Counted from the first letter of the stretch, positions 26,316 through 36,567 are shown. The stretch: DNA of 64,000 nt from Paenibacillus sp. FSL R5-0341 (GCF_037975235.1 NZ_CP150241.1:3286001-3350000); one strand, 5' to 3'. A program made the numbers and translations. Notes: generated by a model not told the origin, from the sequence alone.

Positions 26316-28256
26316 ATGGGACAGAATCAGATCCAAATTCAAGACCAATTTTGGAATACATATTCCGATCTTGTACGAGAAACGGTTATTCCCTATCAAT
26401 GGGAAGCTCTAAACGATAGGGTAGAGGACGCTGAGCCTAGTCATGCCATTCGAAATTTCCGTATTGCTGCCGGCTTGGAGCAAGGTGAATTTGGCGGATG
26501 GGTATTTCAGGACAGTGATCTCTACAAGTGGTTAGAGGCCGTTGCTTATTCGCTCCGTCATCATCCAGATCATAGGTTAGAGAAGATCGCCGATGAATCC
26601 ATCGAATTGATCAGCCAAGCCCAACATGACGATGGTTATCTGAATACCTACTTCACGATCAAAGAACCTGGGAAGCAATGGACCAATCTTTACGAAGCTC
26701 ATGAGCTGTATTGTGCAGGGCATTTAATCGAAGCAGCGGTTGCTTATTATCAGGCTACAGGCAAGCGTAAATTGTTAGACATCTCTTGCCGATTCGCTGA
26801 TCTGATTGATCGTATGTTCGGAACCAACCCTGGACAGATAAGAGCCTACTGCGGCCATCAGGAAATTGAATTGGCTCTGGTTAAGCTATACGGTGTTACG
26901 GGAGAAGAGCGTTATTTGAACCTTAGCCGGTACTTCATAGATGAACGGGGAAAACAGCCCAACTATTTTATCGAGGAATGGAAACGCGGAAGCCGGACAA
27001 ACATCTGGTCACAGGGAGAGCCTAATCTTGAGGTCTATCAGTCTCATCTGCCTGTTCGTGAGCAAAAGGTAGCTGTTGGACACTCCGTTCGGGCAGTTTA
27101 CATGTACACGGCAATGGCTGATCTTGCGAGATTAACAGGTGATGAAGGTCAGAAGGAGGCCTGTGAACGACTCTGGTCCAACACAACTGGCAAACAAATG
27201 TATATCACCGGAGGCATTGGTTCAACACATCTCGGGGAAGCCTTTACGTTTGACTACGATCTTCCGAATGATTCCGTTTACGCGGAGACCTGCGCCTCGA
27301 TTGGTTTGATTTTCTGGGCACGTCGCATGCTTCAATTGGAAGTTAAAAGCGAGTATGCGGATGTGTTGGAGAGAGCACTCTACAACAATGTGCTGGGCAG
27401 CATGTCTAAGGATGGGAAACACTTCTTCTATGTCAACCCACTTGAGGTATGGCCAGAAGCAAGTCTCAAAAATCCAGATAAATATCACGTAAAGCCCGTC
27501 CGACAAAAATGGTTCGGTTGCTCCTGTTGTCCTCCCAATGTCGCGCGGTTGCTAGGTTCGTTAAACGATTATATTTACGACGTGTCTGAGGATGGCAGAA
27601 CGATCTATACCCATTTGTATATTGGAAGTAAAGCGTCGTTCGAGCTTGCCGACACCACAATAACTTTGCATCAACACTCTGAGTTGCCATGGAACGGCAG
27701 CGTTGAATTCTCGGTTCAGCTTCCCAAAGACAGCGAATGTGCTGAGTTCGAGCTTGCGCTCCGTATACCGAACTGGTTCCAGGACGGAGAACCAACGTTG
27801 AAAGTAAATGGTGAAAAGCAAGATATTCATGTTGAGAATGGTTACGCCAAAATAAATCGCAGCTGGTCAGATGGAAATACAGTGGAGTGGCTGCTTCCGA
27901 TTGAGCCGAAGTTAGTTGCGGCGCACCCTTTAATTCGGGCAGATGCAGGCAAGGTGGCTATTCAACGCGGCCCGCTCGTTTATTGTGTCGAAGAAGCAGA
28001 CAACGAAGCACCGCTCACTTCACTCGCAATCGCTGAGGAGCCGCAATTAACGGCGTATGCTGATCCAGATTTGCTAGGTGGTTGTGTCGTGGTAGAAGGG
28101 GACGGTTTCGTGACTGACAACAGCGATTTATGGTCAGATGAGAAGCCGTACCGTTCTTATATTAAGCAGACAAAGGCTGTACGTTTCAAGGCCATTCCCT
28201 ATTATCTATGGGGCAATCGTCTGGCTGGTGAAATGAGCGTGTGGCTGCGTTATTAA
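26316..28256 (+). CDS. GH127 beta-L-arabinofuranosidase
   Basis: The 646-residue enzyme releases beta-L-arabinofuranose from oligosaccharides such as those of extensin or arabinogalactan. The GH127 zinc-thiolate site is intact: Glu324 and Cys326 (YAETCASIG) and Cys404-Cys405 (GCSCCPPN), matching Glu338, Cys340, Cys417 (nucleophile) and Cys418 of HypBA1. ATG 26316 follows GAGGTG; the longer GTG frame from 26277 lacks a ribosome binding site. It has no signal peptide, so it acts inside the cell on imported fragments. The AraC gene is divergent. Confidence 0.93.
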   Translation: MGQNQIQIQDQFWNTYSDLVRETVIPYQWEALNDRVEDAEPSHAIRNFRIAAGLEQGEFGGWVFQDSDLYKWLEAVAYSLRHHPDHRLEKIADESIELISQAQHDDGYLNTYFTIKEPGKQWTNLYEAHELYCAGHLIEAAVAYYQATGKRKLLDISCRFADLIDRMFGTNPGQIRAYCGHQEIELALVKLYGVTGEERYLNLSRYFIDERGKQPNYFIEEWKRGSRTNIWSQGEPNLEVYQSHLPVREQKVAVGHSVRAVYMYTAMADLARLTGDEGQKEACERLWSNTTGKQMYITGGIGSTHLGEAFTFDYDLPNDSVYAETCASIGLIFWARRMLQLEVKSEYADVLERALYNNVLGSMSKDGKHFFYVNPLEVWPEASLKNPDKYHVKPVRQKWFGCSCCPPNVARLLGSLNDYIYDVSEDGRTIYTHLYIGSKASFELADTTITLHQHSELPWNGSVEFSVQLPKDSECAEFELALRIPNWFQDGEPTLKVNGEKQDIHVENGYAKINRSWSDGNTVEWLLPIEPKLVAAHPLIRADAGKVAIQRGPLVYCVEEADNEAPLTSLAIAEEPQLTAYADPDLLGGCVVVEGDGFVTDNSDLWSDEKPYRSYIKQTKAVRFKAIPYYLWGNRLAGEMSVWLRY

Positions 28257-28315
28257 AGAGAAAGTAAGTACACTTAAGGCTTTATTTGCATTCTTTTCGC
28301 AAACGAGCATAATAC

Positions 28316-28353
28316 AAAAAAACGAAGGCGGTTAACCCACCTTCGTTTTTTTT
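28316..28353. terminator. Bidirectional terminator after GH127
   Basis: CGAAGG (28323-28328) pairs with CCTTCG (28340-28345), flanked by A7 and T8, which extend the stem and give T-runs on both strands. Confidence 0.85.
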
Positions 28354-28377
28354 CTGTTTCATGACACTGCCTAAAGA

Positions 28378-29094
28378 TTAACCGTTCTTCTGCGCTGCCA
28401 GAAACTGTTTGATACTTATTGGATTTTGACCTGTGAGTTCTTTGAAATCCTGAGTTACCAGCTCATATTCACCTCTAGCTGAAGCCGCATCAAAAGAAGC
28501 TAGAGCTTCCGCCATAGGCTTCGGCATGCGAAAGGATTCGTAAATGCCAACGAGTTGAGGAATATCTAACGGCACATACGATACCGGTTTGCCTACAGCT
28601 TCACTCAAAATACGGGCAATATCCTGAACCGAAACAGCTTCCAAGCCGGTTAAATGAAGTGTTTTATTATTGTTGTTAGATGATGATAAAGCCACAGCCA
28701 CAGCAATGGCACAATCTTGACGAGCGATATAAGAGATTTTGCCTTCACCAATAGCAGATGCGTACATTCCTCTTTCGGCCGCTTGTCCCAAGGCTTGAAG
28801 AAGGTTCTCGGCGTACAGATTGTTACGAAGAATAGTATACGTTAATCCAGTATCTTTGATGGCTTGCTCCGTGAAATAATGGTCCCCAGCGGTAACGTTA
28901 GCTGTCCCCGGTTCATTATTAAAGAAGGAGGTATACACAATATGGTTTACACCAGCTTTAACGGCAGCGCGTAGGGCTTAAGTTTGTTGATTGAACTGGA
29001 TCTCCGGAATGCCGATTGCATCTGTAGCGTCTCGATGTGAGCTTTTTTCTCTGGCGCCGATGTCGGGCTCTTCTTTATATAGCAAACGAATGAT
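28378..29094 (-). pseudogene. Decayed NmrA/SDR-type NAD(P)-binding protein gene
   Basis: Bases 28378-28938 encode 186 residues that match the C-terminal two thirds of NmrA-type atypical SDR proteins (GDHYFTEQAIKDTGLTYTIL, then YAENLL, and LTGLEAVSVQDIARILSEA). Upstream in the same frame the homology continues (ALRAAVKAGVNHIVYTSFFN), then meets an in-frame TAA at 28978-28980. Beyond it lies a short N-terminal-like stretch (IIRLLYKEEPDIGAREKSS, ending EIQFNQQT). The Rossmann GxxGxxG start and the intervening 60 or so residues are missing, so internal deletion plus a stop is inferred. No ribosome binding site precedes the remaining frame. Confidence 0.75.
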
Positions 29095-29222
29095 ACGTAG
29101 TGAGAAATACGATTTACTCCATGGTTATAAACGTACGAGTGGTTGAATCCTACCTATGTCGGCACCCTGGAATTTTAGATATCGTGTTTGATGTGACTGA
29201 ACATACAAAACGACTTAATTTG

Positions 29223-29262
29223 CGACCGTTTCTCGGCATTACACCGGGGAACGGTCGTTTTA
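29223..29262 (+). repeat. Hairpin copy B of a repeated element
   Basis: CGACCGTT (29223-29230) and AACGGTCG (29250-29257) are identical to the arms at 22942-22976, again with a 19-nt loop (11 of 19 loop bases the same) and a TTTTATTT tail. No complete gene ends just upstream on this strand, so its job as a terminator is unclear. Confidence 0.65.
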
Positions 29263-29306
29263 TTTATTTAGAGTCAATCGAAGATAACTATGGAAAGGTC
29301 ATGAAT

Positions 29307-29335
29307 GCATGAATTGTAGAATATTGGTCATTCTA
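29307..29335 (+). promoter_or_regulatory. Candidate sigma-G promoter of the ger operon
   Basis: GCATG (29307-29311), 17 bp, then CATTCTA (29329-29335) fits the forespore sigma-G consensus gHATR-17/18-CATnHTA. It lies about 37 nt before gerAA. Germinant receptor operons of Bacillus are sigma-G dependent. Confidence 0.5.
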
Positions 29336-29372
29336 CTTGAAAACAGTATGTGATGTAAGGAGATCTGATCAG

Positions 29373-31070
29373 GTGATGTGGAAACAAATACTGGATCATA
29401 TACCTGACTGGAGTGCCTGGGTGGGCACCATGTGCCTAACGTTAGTACCTTTTCTCATTATGGGCCTGTTTCGCCAGATCAAGCTTATGGATGCGCGGCT
29501 GGGCCAACGAAAGCAGAGAATGGAGAGTCCTCCCGCTGCAGAAGAACAGTCGGGTGACCCTAGTCCTGTTCCAACGGTCACAGATGATAAAGCCTTATTA
29601 TATACAGATGAACTTGTGACCAACATGAATCGCTTCAAACAGGTTGCACTGGATATGGATGATATTAATGAACGAACATTTTATCTAAGCAACCTGGATT
29701 GTCATGCCGTCTTGTATTTTGTCGATGGTTTGACCGATAAGATGGCGCTGGATCATAACGTGCTGAAACCGATGTTGGAGTGGGGAAACACGCCACTTGA
29801 GCATGAGAAGTTAACTCCTGAACAGCTGGTACATTTACTGGATCAGCAGCTGTTGCTGGTATCTGAAACAGAATTTGTGAAGGAGGTCACTCCGAGCTTG
29901 CGCAAGGTCCTGTTTGGCTCCGTAATCCTTTTGCTGGATGGGGTTCAAGGGGCGCTAATTCTGGGAACGCCAAAGGGGAAATCAAGATCGATCGAGGAGC
30001 CAGTATCGGAATCGGTTCTTCGGGGGCCAAGGATTGGCTTCACGGAAGTGCTCAGTGACAATACGACCATGCTGCGCAGACACGGGGAAACCAATGAACT
30101 TGCAATGGTCTCTTGCAAAGTGGGAAGCAGAGTCGAGAAGCAACTGATGATCGTCTATTTTCGGGATATTGCCAATCATGAACTGGTCGACGAAGTCAAA
30201 CGACGTGTGCGCGCAATTGATGTAGATGAAGTACTGGAGTCCGGTTATGTGGAGCAGTTAATTGAAGATAATTTCCTTAGCCCTTTTGCCCAGATTCAAA
30301 ATACGGAACGACCGGACAGGGTCATGGGGGCCTTATTGGAAGGGAGAGTCGCGATCCTGCTGGACGGGTCACCGTACGCCTTGTTAATGCCGGTTACCTA
30401 TGCCATGATGCTGCAATCACCCGAAGATTATTATGAACGCTGGATTCCCAGTTCGTTTATTCGATTCTTACGCTTTGTAGCTACCCTGATTTCGCTATTT
30501 GCTCCGGCTATATACATTTCGTTTATCTCGTTTCATCCTGGACTGATTCCTACCAATTTGGTGATTTCAATCATTGGAACGAGGCAGGGCGTGCCTTTTT
30601 CCACGTTAATTGAAGCACTTATTATGGAACTTGCGATTGAGATTTTGCGGGAGGCGGGATTACGTTTGCCGAAACCTATCGGTCCAGCCATGGGGATCGT
30701 TGGTGGTCTCATCGTTGGACAAGCTGCGGTGGATGCCGGTATTGTAAGTCCCATACTGGTCATCGTTGTTGCAGTGACGGCGATATCTTCATTTGCCACG
30801 CCAATGTACAGTGCAGGTATTGCCATGCGGTTATTACGATTTCCCATCATGTTCACCGCCGCGATGTTCGGATTATATGGTGTGATCATGGCTTTTCTGT
30901 TCCTGGTCATCCATATGTTCAAATTAAAAAGTTTTGGCATTCCCTATGTAGGAATGGCTGCCCCGCCTTCCATTAAGGAATGGAAAGATTATTTGATTCG
31001 TGCTCCGCTACAATTCATGCGGCAAAGACCTGGGCTGTTACAGACCAAAGACCGGAAACGCAAGAGTTAA
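29373..31070 (+). CDS. gerAA: Spore germination protein, GerAA type
   Basis: This roughly 565-residue A subunit of a nutrient germinant receptor sits in the inner spore membrane. The cytoplasmic GerA domain (DDKALLYTDELVTNMNRFKQ to RAIDVDEVLESGYVEQLIED) is followed by the conserved core TERPDRVMGALLEGRVAILL, PEDYYERWIPSSFIRFLRF and about four to five C-terminal helices. GTG 29373 lies 10 nt after AAGGAG, with ATG 29376 as the alternative. A hydrophobic helix near the N-terminus (WSAWVGTMCLTLVPFLIMG) is an addition not found in typical GerAA. gerAB and gerAC follow. Confidence 0.9.
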   Translation: MMWKQILDHIPDWSAWVGTMCLTLVPFLIMGLFRQIKLMDARLGQRKQRMESPPAAEEQSGDPSPVPTVTDDKALLYTDELVTNMNRFKQVALDMDDINERTFYLSNLDCHAVLYFVDGLTDKMALDHNVLKPMLEWGNTPLEHEKLTPEQLVHLLDQQLLLVSETEFVKEVTPSLRKVLFGSVILLLDGVQGALILGTPKGKSRSIEEPVSESVLRGPRIGFTEVLSDNTTMLRRHGETNELAMVSCKVGSRVEKQLMIVYFRDIANHELVDEVKRRVRAIDVDEVLESGYVEQLIEDNFLSPFAQIQNTERPDRVMGALLEGRVAILLDGSPYALLMPVTYAMMLQSPEDYYERWIPSSFIRFLRFVATLISLFAPAIYISFISFHPGLIPTNLVISIIGTRQGVPFSTLIEALIMELAIEILREAGLRLPKPIGPAMGIVGGLIVGQAAVDAGIVSPILVIVVAVTAISSFATPMYSAGIAMRLLRFPIMFTAAMFGLYGVIMAFLFLVIHMFKLKSFGIPYVGMAAPPSIKEWKDYLIRAPLQFMRQRPGLLQTKDRKRKS

Positions 31071-31101
31071 CACGTAACACTTACAACAAGGAGGAACCAT
31101 C

Positions 31102-32199
31102 ATGGCATCTGGGCTGAATGATTCAGGCAAGCTTACAACATTACAGGGCGTAAGTCTGATCATTGTTTTTATTGTTGGTGTGGAGCTTTTTACGTTACCC
31201 AGAGAAGTCGTTCATGCTGTTAAAAGTGCAGATGCCTGGTTGTCCGTCATTCTCGGAGGATGTGTAACGTTACTTTTGGCGTGGATGATGATAAGGCTCA
31301 GTCGAAAATTTCCAGGAATGAACTTCTATGAATTCGTGCAACAGATTGTAGGGACATGGATTGGAAAAATCATCGGTGTGGTTGTGATCGCGTATTACAT
31401 TCATTTGGGAAGTTATGAAATGCGGGCGATGGAGGAAGTCACATCGTTTTTCCTACTTGAAGGTACACCATGGTGGGCCATTCAGGCCCTATTTGTCTGG
31501 ATATCCTTGTACTTGTGCATGGAGGGCACGGACGTGATCGCAAAAGTATGCCAGATCATTGTTCCGATCACGATCGTGATCTACCTCCTCATTTTATTAC
31601 TTGGGGTGAAAAACTTTGACGTTAGCACCTTGCGTCCTTTTTTATCCAAAGGCATGTCTCCCGTCTTTCATGGCATGAGTACCACTACCTTGGCATTTAG
31701 CGGGAGCGAAATCATGTTATTTATATTAGCCAAAATGGAAAAACCCGAAAAAGCAGTTCGCATCATGGGATGGGGGCTTGGCGTAGCTATCGTGCTCTAT
31801 ACAACCGCTACTATTCTGTGCATCGGTGCATTCACTGCGGAGGGGGTTATGACTCGTGTATGGCCTTTTTTCGATCTCACACGCAGTGTTGAAGTAGATA
31901 ATTTACCGTTGGAACGGTTCGAATCCTTACTCTTGTCAATCTGGGTACTAGAGATTTTCGCGACATTTAATATCGCTTTTTATTGTGCGGCATTGGGATT
32001 ATCCCATGTGACAAAGCTTTCTTATGCACGAAGTCTCTGTATTCTACTGCCCATCATGCTGATCGTATCTCGCGTCCCTCGGGATATCAACGAACTATTC
32101 CAACTGGGGAGATATATTGGTAAAGCCAACCTCATTCTATTCTCCGGTTTGTCTCTGATCCTGCTACTCATTTCTCGCTGGAGGTCAAAGTCGACATGA
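31102..32199 (+). CDS. gerAB: Spore germination protein, GerAB type
   Basis: This 365-residue protein has about ten membrane helices and belongs to the amino acid-polyamine transporter superfamily. It forms the presumed ligand-binding B subunit of the receptor. Landmarks are GVELFTLPREVVHAVKSADA, FPGMNFYEFVQQIVG, and TRVWPFFDLTRSVEVDNLPL followed by ERFES. AAGGAGG precedes ATG 31102. Its stop overlaps gerAC by 4 nt, indicating translational coupling. The germinant cannot be read from sequence. Confidence 0.93.
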   Translation: MASGLNDSGKLTTLQGVSLIIVFIVGVELFTLPREVVHAVKSADAWLSVILGGCVTLLLAWMMIRLSRKFPGMNFYEFVQQIVGTWIGKIIGVVVIAYYIHLGSYEMRAMEEVTSFFLLEGTPWWAIQALFVWISLYLCMEGTDVIAKVCQIIVPITIVIYLLILLLGVKNFDVSTLRPFLSKGMSPVFHGMSTTTLAFSGSEIMLFILAKMEKPEKAVRIMGWGLGVAIVLYTTATILCIGAFTAEGVMTRVWPFFDLTRSVEVDNLPLERFESLLLSIWVLEIFATFNIAFYCAALGLSHVTKLSYARSLCILLPIMLIVSRVPRDINELFQLGRYIGKANLILFSGLSLILLLISRWRSKST

Positions 32200-33377
32200 T
32201 CTATTCCCGAAATGTTGCTCTGTTTATGTTGGTGGCAGCAGCAAGTATGTTAATGACCGGATGTTGGAGCAGCTCACCTATTGAAAAGCGGTATCTGGAG
32301 GCAGGTATTGCCTACGATAAGGTAGAACCTGAAGAAAGAATTACTTCTGAGCGCGTAGATTACCCTCAAAAACAGAAGATTCGGCGAACCGTGCAATATA
32401 TTTTGCCTGAAGCAGGAGCTAAGTTTAACAACTCTCCAGGGAAAAAGTTTTACAACAAAGAGGAGATCGGGGATTCCATTATGGAGATGACGAGGGAGAC
32501 GTATCTCACGAACCGATCACCAGCCGGTTTCCATTTAAAGACAATTGTGATCAGTTCCAAGCTACTGCAAGAGATTCCGATGCATGAGTTACTTGATTTT
32601 TATCTAGCCGATAATGATATTCGACTTAGTCTTCAGGTATATATGACGACAGGAACAGCTAGTGACGTCCTCAAGGAAAATGCATCCGGAGAGATTCCTG
32701 CTTTTCTGCTCAAAGAGCTGTCTGGCAACCGCAAACGAATCTCCCGCCTCATCAAACCCGTTACACTTGCGAACTTGATCGGACCGCTAAAATCGGAATC
32801 CAGCTATCTTCTGCCAAATGTCAGTGTGGAACAAGGTGCCTTAAAGATCAAAGGTGCGGGGGTAATGAAAGGCAACACGCAAAAGTACGGTGGATACTTA
32901 AATGAATCCCATGTGGAAGGTTTACAATGGATAACAGGTGATATTTCAGGGGGCATATACAAGATCAAAGAACCTGATCTACAGCAGCAATTCGTATATG
33001 AGATCAAATCCGTCAAGAGCAAAATCAAGGCAACCGTGCACGGGGATGATATCTCGTTTCACGTTGACATGAAGTCGGAAGGGCGCCTGTCTGAAGTCTT
33101 TGCATCCAACATTAAGAAAATGAATAATCGGTCGCTGGAACAGCATTCCGAAATCGTGGAAGCAGAGGTTAAAAAGCTAGTAGAGAACACCATGACCAAG
33201 TTAAAAAAAATGCATGTAGAGGTTGCAGGTCTGGGGAAAGCTCTGCGCATACAGCATCCGGCCGTATGGGAAAAAGTCAAAGGAAATTGGGATGACACAT
33301 TCACCACAATTCCAGTGACCTTCAGTGTGAAGCTGCATATCGATGATTATGGAGCCTCTACCATGAGTATGGATTAA
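32196..33377 (+). CDS. gerAC: Spore germination lipoprotein, GerAC type
   Basis: This is a 393-residue lipoprotein with signal peptide and lipobox LMTGC (Cys23). It is the C subunit of the receptor, on the outer face of the inner spore membrane. The usual GerAC opening (CWSSSPIEKRYLEAGIAYDK) and the C-terminal Ger(x)C domain with VSVEQGALKIKGAGVMK and VEAEVKKLVENTMTKLKKM are present. It completes an A-B-C receptor operon. Length is normal. Confidence 0.93.
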   Translation: MIYSRNVALFMLVAAASMLMTGCWSSSPIEKRYLEAGIAYDKVEPEERITSERVDYPQKQKIRRTVQYILPEAGAKFNNSPGKKFYNKEEIGDSIMEMTRETYLTNRSPAGFHLKTIVISSKLLQEIPMHELLDFYLADNDIRLSLQVYMTTGTASDVLKENASGEIPAFLLKELSGNRKRISRLIKPVTLANLIGPLKSESSYLLPNVSVEQGALKIKGAGVMKGNTQKYGGYLNESHVEGLQWITGDISGGIYKIKEPDLQQQFVYEIKSVKSKIKATVHGDDISFHVDMKSEGRLSEVFASNIKKMNNRSLEQHSEIVEAEVKKLVENTMTKLKKMHVEVAGLGKALRIQHPAVWEKVKGNWDDTFTTIPVTFSVKLHIDDYGASTMSMD

Positions 33378-33380
33378 GTT

Positions 33381-33415
33381 GGAGGCAGTGGCACAAGTCC
33401 GCTGGCCTCCTTATT
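33381..33415. terminator. Short hairpin between gerAC and the GNAT gene
   Basis: GGAGGC (33381-33386) pairs with GCCTCC (33405-33410), followed by TTATT. The convergent GNAT stop codon begins at 33413. Confidence 0.5.
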
Positions 33416-34040
33416 CTGATTGGATTGAGGAATTAGTGTTATCTAAACATTTTTGCATAAACATCACTTTTTTGAAGCCTGCCATGGCAGTAAATGGGCC
33501 GGATTTTAGTTCTTTTTGGAGCATATAACCGAACCGCTCATATAATTTTTGTGCTGAAGGATTCGTATCCACGACCTCTAGATTGATTGTAGTAATTTGC
33601 TTATTGATTGCGACTTGCTCCAACTTACTTAATAGCAACTTACCTATTCCATGACCGCGAGCATCTTCTGATACGGCAATAGGGTCAATATGCAATACTT
33701 GTTCGTGATACAAATGAAATTTTAAATAAAACGCATAACATAAAAATCGCCAAGTCGCTACAAATGGGGAGTACACGTTCCGAAAAGCTACATAATTGGC
33801 AGGTGTGAACGCTTCTTTTCCTATATTGTAACCGAGAAATCCAACCACTTCTTCATTTCTTAATGCGTAAATGCCTTGTTCAAATTGAATAGACTGAGAT
33901 AATAGTTGTACTGCTTGTTTTTTCGTTTTCGCATAAAACCACAAATGTGATACTTTCAATGGAAAAGCTTCGTAAAATAAATGAGCAACTTGTTCTTGTT
34001 GATGTGCATTAAGCTGCTGTGTGATTCGAATTTGGTTCAT
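33411..34040 (-). CDS. GNAT family N-acetyltransferase
   Basis: This 209-residue protein has the GNAT core: the acetyl-CoA loop VSEDARGHGIGKLLLSKLEQVA (in its RGHGIGK form), then TINLEVVDTNPSAQKLYERFGYMLQKEL. The N-terminal 60 residues are an extension around strand beta-2 (GIYALRNEEVVGFLGYNIG). GGGGAG precedes ATG 34040. Substrate is unknown; it could be a small amine, antibiotic or protein N-terminus. Convergent with the ger operon and divergent from the AraC gene. Confidence 0.85.
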   Translation of the reverse strand: MNQIRITQQLNAHQQEQVAHLFYEAFPLKVSHLWFYAKTKKQAVQLLSQSIQFEQGIYALRNEEVVGFLGYNIGKEAFTPANYVAFRNVYSPFVATWRFLCYAFYLKFHLYHEQVLHIDPIAVSEDARGHGIGKLLLSKLEQVAINKQITTINLEVVDTNPSAQKLYERFGYMLQKELKSGPFTAMAGFKKVMFMQKCLDNTNSSIQSE

Positions 34041-34228
34041 GCATATCTCCCCATTCCTTCATTTAAAATTAAAATTTTGTTGATGATCTATCATCCATTT
34101 TCCTAAAATGCAGAAGCATGAACAATTCACATTTCTTTGCGTTGTGGGTACATTTCTTAGATTTCTTCGTATGTTGCTCGAATCTTGCTTGGGACACATT
34201 GGTTGGAGTGTAAGGAGGAGATCACAAG

Positions 34229-35536
34229 ATGAGTGGTACGGGTTATTTCACTTATAGTTCACCCCTGAACGTACAGTTTCTAAACGTCAAAGATGAACCG
34301 TTCCGATGGCATAATTCTATTGAAGTGGTGATTGTGTTGGAAGGTAGCATTCATGTTGCTATTGCCGATGAGCAAAGAACATTAGGTGTTGGTGCAATAG
34401 AAATTTTCAATATCAATCAAGTTCACCGTCTATGGCAGACCGATGAAAACAATGTCGTCCTCCAAATAAATATCGATGCTGAATTTGCAAAAGCTTATTT
34501 TCCGGATTTATCATATGTCTGGTTTGCGCATGAATTTAGCCCTGGAGCATATCTAGGGATAGAACGAGTAGAAGGAGTCATTAAGGCCATCTGCACGTTA
34601 ATAACTCCAATTGTAGCTACGCGTGAGATGCCATTTCTAACGTTAAAGAATACAGCAGAACAATTGTTGGACCTGCTCATTATGAATTTTGATGCGAAAA
34701 GAATGTTCGAAGGGAACCCGACCAAGCTACAACGAATAGGAAGAATATATGATTATTTATTCAATAACAGGGGCTTTATTAACAAGGCATCTTTGAATGA
34801 GATCGCCAAACATACTGAGGAATATTTAAATTTGGATTATTTGTCATCACAATTCAAGTTATTAATAGGAGATACGCTGCAAAACTTACTTCATTACTTG
34901 CGTATTGAGCATGCAATCAAACAATTATTGACGACTGATCGGAGCCTGGTAGAAATATCAACAGAGAGTGGCTTTTCTTCGCCTAGATATTTTTATCAAC
35001 GATTTAATAAGATTTTCCCTGAAGGACCGAAAGTATTTCGTGAACAACATAAAAAGAAACAGAAGATGAAAGAACACTGTAGGGAAATCATCGATCCGGC
35101 ATTCGTTCTTGCAAGGCATCATGGATTATTTAAAATTCCGGATACTATAGACAGCGCACTAAATAAATGGATTCACATCGATATATTTGGACCTCATGAA
35201 CAAAATTCAACTTCTCCATATCTGATCAAGATATCTGAATTAGTAAAAGGCGATTCACAAGCGTATCTTAAGATGATCCTTCAGATAAATACCTTAAGCC
35301 CCAACAACGTTTTTGGATTTGAAGAAACTTTGGATACTGCAAACCGTGACGATTTTCAAGTTTTGACATGGCTGCTCAACCAATTCAGGGAAAACGGTAT
35401 TTCTCCTGTATTTCTTGTTAGAACGAGTAGTAACGCTATTTCAGAACAGATCACCACCATACAAGGACTACTTCAAAACTATACCCTCACTGATGGCGCA
35501 GAACATATGAAGGGATGGAGAATTGAGCTTCAGTAA
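34229..35536 (+). CDS. AraC family regulator with a truncated GH39-like C-terminal domain
   Basis: The 435-residue protein has an N-terminal cupin (EVVIVLEGSIHVAIADEQRT), an AraC helix-turn-helix at about residues 170-275 (ISTESGFSSPRYFYQRFNKI), and about 150 further residues. The tail parallels the start of the GH39 barrel in the fusion protein at 58089-60602 (FQVLTWLLNQFRENGISPVF; AEHMKGWRIELQ) and stops just where that protein has its catalytic NEP motif. AAGGAGG precedes ATG 34229. It probably regulates carbohydrate genes, target unknown. Confidence 0.8.
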   Translation: MSGTGYFTYSSPLNVQFLNVKDEPFRWHNSIEVVIVLEGSIHVAIADEQRTLGVGAIEIFNINQVHRLWQTDENNVVLQINIDAEFAKAYFPDLSYVWFAHEFSPGAYLGIERVEGVIKAICTLITPIVATREMPFLTLKNTAEQLLDLLIMNFDAKRMFEGNPTKLQRIGRIYDYLFNNRGFINKASLNEIAKHTEEYLNLDYLSSQFKLLIGDTLQNLLHYLRIEHAIKQLLTTDRSLVEISTESGFSSPRYFYQRFNKIFPEGPKVFREQHKKKQKMKEHCREIIDPAFVLARHHGLFKIPDTIDSALNKWIHIDIFGPHEQNSTSPYLIKISELVKGDSQAYLKMILQINTLSPNNVFGFEETLDTANRDDFQVLTWLLNQFRENGISPVFLVRTSSNAISEQITTIQGLLQNYTLTDGAEHMKGWRIELQ

Positions 35537-35646
35537 CAGAAGGAACAAGAGAACAACCACACTCACGATGTGGATAAAAAAGTTGCGAAGCTTTGCTGCT
35601 TTGGATATGATTATCTAATGTGCAATCAAGGATAACATCTATGTAA

Positions 35647-36420
<774 letters not shown>

Positions 36421-36432
36421 TATGTTCCAATT

Positions 36433-36460
36433 AAAAGTCGCTAATTTAGCGGCTTTTTTT
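36433..36460 (+). terminator. Terminator of map
   Basis: AGTCGCTA pairs with TAGCGGCT (one G-U), loop ATT-like, followed by TTTTTTT. Nearly the same core is used at 39428-39454. Confidence 0.88.
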
Positions 36461-36567
36461 ACTGTGCAGAATGAGCAAGGAACTCATAACAGAGTTTTAG
36501 TTGAAATTCTGGAAGGATTTAACGTATATTAAGAACTGATCTTTACGTTATAGACAGAGGTGATTGA

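Noticed and set aside
29100..29312. 70-codon frame across hairpin copy B
   Set aside because: It reads through the hairpin repeat and the candidate sigma-G promoter, lacks a ribosome binding site and has no protein-like conservation signal.
30533..30940. 135-codon frame opposite gerAA
   Set aside because: Antisense to the conserved membrane part of gerAA with no start signal.
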